Shown here: piece by piece, positions 5,740 to 7,546 of the stretch
How positions within the stretch are numbered: position 1 is the stretch's first letter
Layout: each line of letters starts with the position of its first letter
NCBI GenBank assembly: GCA_045531795.1
Contig: JAZSET010000083.1
Coordinates: 1-7,546, forward strand
Direction: 5' to 3'
DNA length: 7,546 nt
Source of the DNA: UBA4717 sp045531795
GTDB taxonomy: Bacteria > Bacillota > Clostridia > Oscillospirales > CAG-272
Position numbers and translations under genes: made by a program
Notes under the pieces: model-generated
Seen by the model: only the letters and a program-made list of their open reading frames with translations
Told to the model about the DNA's origin: nothing
Database searches by the model: none

Positions 5740-5768
5740 TTGACAAAGGATTTTTTTGGTAATATAAT
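5740..5768 (+). promoter_or_regulatory. Perfect consensus promoter of the small-membrane-protein/DUF368 operon
   Basis: TTGACA (5740-5745), a 17-bp spacer and TATAAT (5763-5768) match the sigma-A consensus at all 12 positions. Transcription should start about 5775, which is inside or just after the first candidate ATG (5772), so that ATG may not be on the message. Confidence 0.85.
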
Positions 5769-5771
5769 TGT

Positions 5772-6176
5772 ATGAAAGTACAACTTTTATCATTATTATG
5801 GAGCAAAACAGAGGTCGTGGAAAAATTAAAGAAATTTCTCTCCTTTATACTCAATCCCAGGCTGATTGTCTGCCTGGCTCTTGCCTGGCTTATTACCAAC
5901 GGCTGGTCATACATTCTTTTCGTCATAGGTACTTATTCTGAAATTCCCTGGATGATTGGCGTGTCAAGTGCATATCTTGCTTTTCTCTGGCTCCCTGTTT
6001 CCCCCGAAAAGCTATTCACTGTTGCTCTTGCCATTGTTTTTTTGCGTTTCCTTTTTCCAAACGACACCAAAACCCTGGCGGTGCTCCGTGATATGCACAA
6101 AAAGCTTGTCGACACGGTAAAAAAGAAAAAAGCCGGACGTTCTGAAAAAAAGCGTGGGAGTGAATCAGGTAAATGA
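5772..6176 (+). CDS. Small unrecognised membrane protein, first gene of the DUF368 operon
   Basis: I do not recognise a family. The 134-aa reading contains a short N-terminal basic helix (17-29), then hydrophobic segments at about 31-52, 58-76 and 80-95. A strongly basic, soluble tail from about 105 to the end is rich in Lys/Arg (VKKKKAGRSEKKRG) and would lie on the cytoplasmic side. Two Trp-containing segments (LAWLITNGWSY and EIPWMIG) flank the first loop. The start is uncertain: ATG 5772 has no SD and lies 3 nt after the -10 box of a consensus promoter. GTG 5817 would give MEKLKKFLSF..., a natural N-terminus, with AGAGG close upstream. The stop overlaps the start of the DUF368 gene in an ATGA junction, so the two are translationally coupled and probably work together at the membrane. 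Real gene: confident; function: unknown. Confidence 0.75.
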   Translation: MKVQLLSLLWSKTEVVEKLKKFLSFILNPRLIVCLALAWLITNGWSYILFVIGTYSEIPWMIGVSSAYLAFLWLPVSPEKLFTVALAIVFLRFLFPNDTKTLAVLRDMHKKLVDTVKKKKAGRSEKKRGSESGK

Positions 6177-7003
6177 AATCAAACCTTATTTTTAAAAATA
6201 TTATCCTTGCCCTAAAGGGTGCAATTGTTGGCGTTGGTGCTATGCTGCCGGGAGTAAGCGGCGGCGTTTTGTGCGTTGCTTTCGGCATTTATGAGCCTAT
6301 GATGGCTCTGCTTACCCACCCTGTCAAGGCCTTTAAAAAATACTACGGAATGTTTATTCCTTTTCTGATCGGGTGGGCTCTCGGCTTTATCTTCCTTGCA
6401 AAGGGTGTCGAAGTTCTGTTTTCGTTTTCTCCCGAAATTGCTCTTATGCTCTTTTTCGGCCTTATTATGGGTACTGTACCCGAGCTTCTTCACGAGGCTA
6501 AAAAAAGTGAGTGCAAGGTCAGTTTTACTCCCTTTGCAATCACTCTTTCATTTGCTTATTTACTTTTCCACATTCTTGAAAACAGTGCCCTTGCAACAGT
6601 TTCCCCGTCAGTTTTTACCTATGTACTCAGCGGTATCATCTGGGGACTCAGTCTGATTATTCCCGGACTCAGTTCATCCTCGCTCCTTATTATGCTCGGT
6701 CTTTACGAGCCTCTGACTGCAGGTATTGCTGCACTTGATTTTTCTGTTATTCTTCCTTTTTTGGCAGGAATCGGCACAACGGCTCTTTTACTCGCAAGAG
6801 TTGTTACAATGCTTTTTGAAAAGCACACTTCTCTGCTTTTGCAGGTAATCTCGGGTTTTGTTATTGCTTCATCCTTAAAGATTCTGCCTGAAAGCTTCAG
6901 CAGTCTGGTAACTCTTATTATATCGCTTATATGCTGTATTGCGGGCTTTACAGTTGCCCGTTTTATGGATATTGCTAAGCAGAAAAACGCTTCTGATTCT
7001 TAA
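6173..7003 (+). CDS. DUF368 membrane protein, probable undecaprenyl-phosphate translocase (PopT type)
   Basis: The 276-aa polytopic membrane protein shows the DUF368 signature twice. LPGVSGGVLCVAFGIYEPMM (25-44) in the first half corresponds to IPGLSSSSLLIMLGLYEPL (163-181) in the second, an internal repeat as expected for an inverted-topology transporter. Established work on this family (PopT) implicates it in returning the lipid carrier undecaprenyl phosphate to the inner leaflet for reuse in peptidoglycan and wall polymer synthesis. Assignment here rests on family membership only. ATG 6173 overlaps the upstream stop by 4 nt (ATGA); AGG (6167-6169) and GGGAG (6156-6160) are nearby, imperfectly spaced SD candidates. 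The 3' end overlaps the convergent gene by 29 bp and no terminator hairpin follows. Confidence 0.88.
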   Translation: MKSNLIFKNIILALKGAIVGVGAMLPGVSGGVLCVAFGIYEPMMALLTHPVKAFKKYYGMFIPFLIGWALGFIFLAKGVEVLFSFSPEIALMLFFGLIMGTVPELLHEAKKSECKVSFTPFAITLSFAYLLFHILENSALATVSPSVFTYVLSGIIWGLSLIIPGLSSSSLLIMLGLYEPLTAGIAALDFSVILPFLAGIGTTALLLARVVTMLFEKHTSLLLQVISGFVIASSLKILPESFSSLVTLIISLICCIAGFTVARFMDIAKQKNASDS

Positions 7004-7439
7004 AGTGTTTTCTCCTTAAGTTATCTCTTTTTCTGCCGACAAATCCGCCTATGAGAGATACCAGCGGATAGGCTGTCATAAGAAGTGTCCCTGCACACTC
7101 ACCTGTACCTTTGGCGTTTATTATGAGGTGTGCGGAGAATGCTATTACCGTATAAAGGACACCCGTCAGCACGCTTGACAACAGTGCATCCGACATTCTT
7201 ACCGCAACTATTCCCCCTGCAAACAGACTTATCCCTGTGACAAGGTATGCTGCAAGGCTTGTCAGCGAATCGGGGTCGGGAGTCAGCAGGAGTAAAAATG
7301 AAAGTACAAGTGACAAAATCAGCGACAAGGCGATTGATACTATAAGTCCCCAGACAGTGGATTTTACAAAGGCAGTACCCATATCGCTTTCGTCTTTTCT
7401 TTCAAATTTTCTGCCCTTATTTTTTGATGAAACTGACAT
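6975..7439 (-). CDS. Four-helix membrane protein, TIGR04086/YrzE-like
   Basis: The 154-aa protein has a basic, hydrophilic N-terminus (1-25) followed by four hydrophobic segments at about 28-53, 60-80, 86-106 and 118-135, then a very basic C-terminal tail (GRKRDNLRRKHFKNQKR). Its layout, GG-x-x-A-x-R after the second helix (75-81), G-x-L-Y in the third and a GGFVGRK ending the fourth, resembles the TIGR04086 (YrzE) family of Firmicute membrane proteins of unknown function. This family match is from memory of the pattern and is moderate. ATG 7439 has AGGAG (7454-7450) upstream at about 10 nt. The last 29 bp, including the TAG, lie antisense within the DUF368 gene. A tandem 19-bp repeat sits directly upstream of the SD. 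Confidence 0.7.
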   Translation of the reverse strand: MSVSSKNKGRKFERKDESDMGTAFVKSTVWGLIVSIALSLILSLVLSFLLLLTPDPDSLTSLAAYLVTGISLFAGGIVAVRMSDALLSSVLTGVLYTVIAFSAHLIINAKGTGECAGTLLMTAYPLVSLIGGFVGRKRDNLRRKHFKNQKRFSA

Positions 7440-7457
7440 AAATTTTGCTCTCCTTTT

Positions 7458-7498
7458 GGAATTATTTCTGAATTAAACCGGAATTATTTCTGAATTAA
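7458..7498. repeat. Two perfect 19-bp direct repeats, 22-bp period
   Basis: GGAATTATTTCTGAATTAA occurs at 7458-7476 and again, without mismatch, at 7480-7498. The 22-bp period is about two helical turns. The pair lies directly upstream of the SD of the minus-strand membrane protein gene. The second copy also takes part in an inverted repeat, TCTGAAT (7489-7495) with ATTCAGA (7503-7509). Confidence 0.9.
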
Positions 7499-7503
7499 GT
7501 ATA
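7498..7503 (-). promoter_or_regulatory. Possible -10 box upstream of the TIGR04086-like gene
   Basis: TATACT on the minus strand (7503-7498) overlaps the edge of the second 19-bp repeat and would place both repeats in the 5' leader. No convincing -35 box is found 15-18 bp upstream, so this is weak. Confidence 0.3.
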
Positions 7504-7546
7504 TTCAGAGGGCAAAAATAGTATGACAGGGTGTTGAAAACTCGCG

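Noticed and set aside
5798..5938. Overlapping frame beginning ATG 5798 (MEQNRGRGK...)
   Set aside because: It has no SD, is in a different frame from the hydrophobic protein and its translation has no protein-like pattern. It could only matter as an upstream ORF.

Overview
The window looks like chromosomal DNA from a low-to-moderate GC Gram-positive anaerobe, most likely a gut clostridium of the Ruminococcaceae/Oscillospiraceae type. The evidence is the two-subunit class I fumarase, a BspA-like leucine-rich-repeat protein, strong SD sequences, sigma-A type promoters (TTGACA/TATAAT with 16-17 bp spacers) and short intrinsic terminators. This placement is inferred from gene content; no rRNA or other marker gene is present. 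There is no tRNA, CRISPR array, transposase or phage gene.

Layout, left to right. (1) 49-843, minus: a cytoplasmic-looking BspA/LRR_5 repeat protein with its own promoter. (2) 844-1353: about 510 bp with no complete gene. It holds the LRR promoter, a strong minus-strand terminator, a start-less plus-strand coding remnant and a second hairpin directly after the remnant's stop. (3) 1354-2754, minus: fumarate hydratase alpha and beta subunits in a tight operon with its own promoter. (4) 2848-3786, minus: a YgjP-type zinc metallopeptidase followed by an MmcQ/YjbR protein. They are co-transcribed from a perfect consensus promoter and may read through into the fumarase genes. (5) 3787-3984: a divergent intergenic region built around a 58-bp imperfect palindrome with back-to-back promoters. 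(6) 3985-4992, plus: a single-gene Gfo/Idh/MocA oxidoreductase, ending in a bidirectional terminator shared with (7) 5034-5612, minus: the manganese exporter MntP. (8) 5772-7003, plus: a small unrecognised membrane protein translationally coupled to a DUF368 (PopT-type) polyprenyl-phosphate transporter. (9) 6975-7439, minus: a four-helix membrane protein resembling the TIGR04086/YrzE group. It overlaps the DUF368 gene tail to tail and is preceded by a 19-bp tandem repeat.

Functionally this is mostly housekeeping: central carbon metabolism (fumarase), metal homeostasis (MntP) and probably envelope lipid-carrier recycling (DUF368). The accessory-looking part is the left end, with the LRR gene and the truncated gene remnant. 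I see no clear defence island, toxin system or biosynthetic cluster. The most interesting signals are regulatory: the palindromic divergent promoter at 3829-3886, the 22-bp-period repeat at 7458-7498, and a consensus promoter lying almost on top of the first ATG at 5772. The small membrane protein partnered with DUF368 is also worth following up.
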